Below, piece by piece: positions 5,838-7,925 of a stretch of DNA of 7,925 nucleotides. The position numbers were made by a program, and so were the translations under genes. The first letter of the stretch is position 1. Every line of letters begins with the position of its first letter. Source of the DNA: CAMAUF01 sp046152925 (GTDB lineage Bacteria > Chloroflexota > Dehalococcoidia > Tepidiformales > Tepidiformaceae); NCBI GenBank assembly GCA_046152925.1, contig JBJXFX010000092.1, forward strand, positions 1-7,925, in the 5' to 3' direction. Below the pieces are notes generated by a model. It saw nothing but the letters and a program-made list of their open reading frames with translations. It was not told the origin of the DNA and searched no databases.

Positions 5838-6455
5838 ATGGCCTACGAATGGAACGACGGCGAGAGGGCGATCCAAGAGCGGTTCGACACCACCCGGCTC
5901 GCCGACCGCGTCAGTCAACTCACACGCGACTTTATCGACGACAACGACCGCGCATTCATCGAGGCGCGTGACATGTTCTTCATCGCGACGGTGGACGACC
6001 GCGGGAACGCCGATTGCGGCTACAAGGGTGGCGACCCCGGCTTCGTGCGTGTGGTCGACCGGCACACGCTGGCGTACCCCAGTTACGACGGCAATGGCCA
6101 ATACATGGGGCCTGGCAACATCCTGACCAACGGCAAAGTCGGGCTCCTCTTCATCGACTTCGAGCGCGCCCGCCGGATGCGCGTCAACGGCCGTGCGACG
6201 ATCGATTTCGACGACCCGCTCATAGCGGAGTTCCCTGAGGCGCAGTTCGTGGTCCGCGTCCACGCTGAGGAGGTCTTCCCGAACTGCCCCCGCTACATCC
6301 ACAAAATGGAACTCGTCGAGCGTTCACAGTTCGTGCCGCGCTCGGGCTGCGAAACGCCCGAACCGGATTGGAAGGGCCACTTCGAAGATGCGCTGCCGGC
6401 GGCGGAGCGTGAACGCCGCGCCGCCAAGCGCACGCAGGGGCACGATCGGGCGTGA
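5838..6455 (+). CDS. Pyridoxamine 5'-phosphate oxidase family (PPOX-class FMN-binding) protein
   Basis: This 205-residue protein has a split-barrel flavin-binding fold of a subfamily different from the divergent neighbour. An N-terminal helical lead of about 40 residues is followed by RDMFFIATVDDRG at 44-56, GGDPGFVRV at 64-72, YDGNGQYMGPGNI at 83-95, GLLFIDF at 102-108, RRMRVNGRA at 112-120 and FPNCPRYIH at 147-155. The set of GGDPGF, GN and RVNGRA motifs is characteristic of this PPOX-related family, whose substrates are mostly unknown. The charged C-terminus (about 178-205) is probably disordered. It begins with a strong ribosome binding site and overlaps the next gene by four bases (GTGA), so the two proteins are translationally coupled. 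A biochemical role in B6 metabolism is not implied. Confidence 0.88.
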   Translation: MAYEWNDGERAIQERFDTTRLADRVSQLTRDFIDDNDRAFIEARDMFFIATVDDRGNADCGYKGGDPGFVRVVDRHTLAYPSYDGNGQYMGPGNILTNGKVGLLFIDFERARRMRVNGRATIDFDDPLIAEFPEAQFVVRVHAEEVFPNCPRYIHKMELVERSQFVPRSGCETPEPDWKGHFEDALPAAERERRAAKRTQGHDRA

Positions 6456-7925
6456 ACGAGGCCACCGCAGAGCTGGAGCGCGCCTACGACGCCGTCCCCT
6501 ACCTGAGCGACGCCTTTCCCCAGGCCCACCCGGACCGGCTGGCGACGGTTGCGACGCTGCTCGGACTCGAGCCCGCGCACCCGGCCCGCTGCCGCGTCCT
6601 CGAACTCGGCTGCGCGGCGGGCGGCAACCTGATCCCCATGGCGTACGGGCTCCCAGAGAGCGAGTTCATCGGGATCGACCTCTCGGCGATGCAGATCGAG
6701 GAGGGGCGCAGGGCGATCAGCGACCTCGGACTCAAGAACATCCAGCTCCTGCACCGAGACCTCGCGATGATCGGTGACGAGTTCGGGCAGTTCGACTACG
6801 TCATCGCCCACGGGATCTGGTCGTGGGTGCCCCCGGACGTGCGCGAGGCGATGTTCGCCCTCTGCCGGCGGCTATTGCGGCCGGATGGCGTCGCCTATAT
6901 CAGCTACAACGTCCTGCCCGGCTACTTCATGTTCCAAATGGTCCGCGGGATCATGCAGTTCCACACGCGCGGCCTGTCAGAGCCGTTGCAGCGCGTCGCA
7001 GAGGGACGCTCGTTCATGGGCGCGCTCGCGGGCGCGCTGGAAGACGACAACTACTACGGCAGCTTCGTCAAGGGGTACCTCGCCGTCCGGCTTGCGCCGG
7101 ATGGCAAGCGCCACCCTGGCGATGCCGGCATCTCCCACGATGAGATGGCGTCGATCAACGACCCGGTCTACTTCTGGCAGTTCATGGAAGGCGCCGAGGC
7201 GCACGGGCTCCAGTTCCTCGGCGAAGCGCGCTTCGAAACGATGTTCCCAAAGAACGTGACCCCGGAATTGTCGGCCGAGTTGGCCACTTCGGCGCGGACG
7301 ATCGTGGCGTACGAGCAGTACCTCGACTTCTTGGGCAACCGTGGCTTCCGCGAGACGCTGCTCTGTCAGGGCGAAGCGCCGGTCAGCCGGAAGCTCAGCC
7401 CCGAACGCGTGCGCCGGCTCTCCGCCACCTCGTTTGCCCGGCCGGTGGCAACGGACCCCGACTTCGCCGGCCCGGCCATCGAGCGATTCGAGGCCGTGAA
7501 CAAGGCGGCGTTTTCGTCAGACCATCCGCTCACGAAGGCCGCGATGCTGACCTTGAGCCGGCGCGCTCCGCGCCCGCTCGCCTTCGACGACCTGGTCCGT
7601 GAGGCGCTCGCCTTGCTCGGGCGCAAAGACGATGGCGGCGACGATGTCGCACTGCTCGCCGCGAATCTGACGCAGGCGTACTCCTACAGCCCGGACCTCG
7701 TCAGCTACTCTGTGCACCAAGCTCTGGCCACGTACGAGGTCAACGAGCGGCCGATCGCGAGCCGCTACGCGCGATATCAGGCGTCCCAAGGTCGCGGCAC
7801 GGTCACAAGCCTTCGCCATGACCGCGTCACGGTAGACCGGCTGGAGCACGAGGTCTTGAAGCGGCTCGACGGCGAGCACGACCTTGAGGCGGTGGTCGAC
7901 GGCGCATTCGGCCAATTGCTTGCCG
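6452..7925 (+). CDS. PKMT-like methyltransferase with regulatory domain (partial at right edge)
   Basis: An uninterrupted frame of 491 codons runs from the GTG at 6452 to the window end. It resembles the family with a class I SAM domain followed by a predicted methyltransferase regulatory domain (MethyTransf_Reg), to which rickettsial protein-lysine methyltransferases PKMT1/2 belong. AYDAVPYLSDAFPQAHPDRLA at 11-31 is the typical lead. Motif I is LELGCAAGGNLIPMA at 50-64, and the acidic SAM residue is D76 in IGIDLSAMQI. HGIWSWVPPDV at 120-130 and GVAYISYNVLPGY at 146-158 complete the catalytic half. The regulatory domain spans roughly 200-300 and further helices continue to the edge, probably a winged-helix C-terminal part. 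Lysine methylation of proteins is possible by family; the substrate here is unknown. Start choice rests on the GTGA overlap with the PPOX gene. Confidence 0.88.
   Translation, partial: MNEATAELERAYDAVPYLSDAFPQAHPDRLATVATLLGLEPAHPARCRVLELGCAAGGNLIPMAYGLPESEFIGIDLSAMQIEEGRRAISDLGLKNIQLLHRDLAMIGDEFGQFDYVIAHGIWSWVPPDVREAMFALCRRLLRPDGVAYISYNVLPGYFMFQMVRGIMQFHTRGLSEPLQRVAEGRSFMGALAGALEDDNYYGSFVKGYLAVRLAPDGKRHPGDAGISHDEMASINDPVYFWQFMEGAEAHGLQFLGEARFETMFPKNVTPELSAELATSARTIVAYEQYLDFLGNRGFRETLLCQGEAPVSRKLSPERVRRLSATSFARPVATDPDFAGPAIERFEAVNKAAFSSDHPLTKAAMLTLSRRAPRPLAFDDLVREALALLGRKDDGGDDVALLAANLTQAYSYSPDLVSYSVHQALATYEVNERPIASRYARYQASQGRGTVTSLRHDRVTVDRLEHEVLKRLDGEHDLEAVVDGAFGQLLA

Noticed and set aside
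1..7925. CRISPR array, tRNA, rRNA or phage-like genes
   Set aside because: No regularly spaced repeats, tRNA-like cloverleaf or phage structural gene was seen on either strand.

Overview
This GC-rich window reads as ordinary chromosomal DNA from a free-living, metabolically flexible bacterium. The protein families (PccB-like acyl-CoA carboxylase, sirtuin, CMD protein, several PPOX flavin/F420-fold proteins, PKMT-like methyltransferase, VapBC) fit Chloroflexota or Actinomycetota best. This is inference from family style; no rRNA or tRNA gene is present to settle taxonomy.

Layout. (1) 1-116: the C-terminal end of an IS630-type transposase, continuing off the left edge, followed by about 260 bases with no gene I can support. 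(2) 376-998, plus strand: a VapB/VapC type II toxin-antitoxin pair with a 4-base GTGA overlap and a possible leaderless promoter. (3) 4299 down to 1011, minus strand: four closely packed genes in the order acyl-CoA carboxylase beta subunit, small four-helix membrane protein, Sir2 NAD-dependent deacylase, carboxymuconolactone-decarboxylase-family protein. Spacings are 33 bases, a 92-base overlap and 18 bases, so this is probably one operon; it converges on vapC. (4) 5760 down to 4431, minus strand: a PPOX-fold protein followed by a class I SAM methyltransferase, ending in a hairpin-plus-T terminator at 4343-4369 that separates this unit from the carboxylase operon. (5) 5838 to the right edge, plus strand: a second, unrelated PPOX-family protein overlapping by 4 bases a large PKMT-like methyltransferase with a regulatory domain, which is open at the window end.

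How it fits together. Units 4 and 5 are divergent and share a 77-base intergenic region; each is a PPOX-fold gene followed by a methyltransferase, an unexpected symmetry. In unit 3, an acyl-CoA carboxylase linked to an NAD-dependent deacylase suggests a connection between acyl-CoA metabolism and protein acylation, but the substrate of either enzyme cannot be read from sequence alone. I see no CRISPR array, RNA gene, prophage or clearly new defence system. The most notable points are the mirrored PPOX/methyltransferase pairs, the out-of-frame overlap of the membrane protein with the sirtuin, and unusual active-site residues in the carboxylase and sirtuin.
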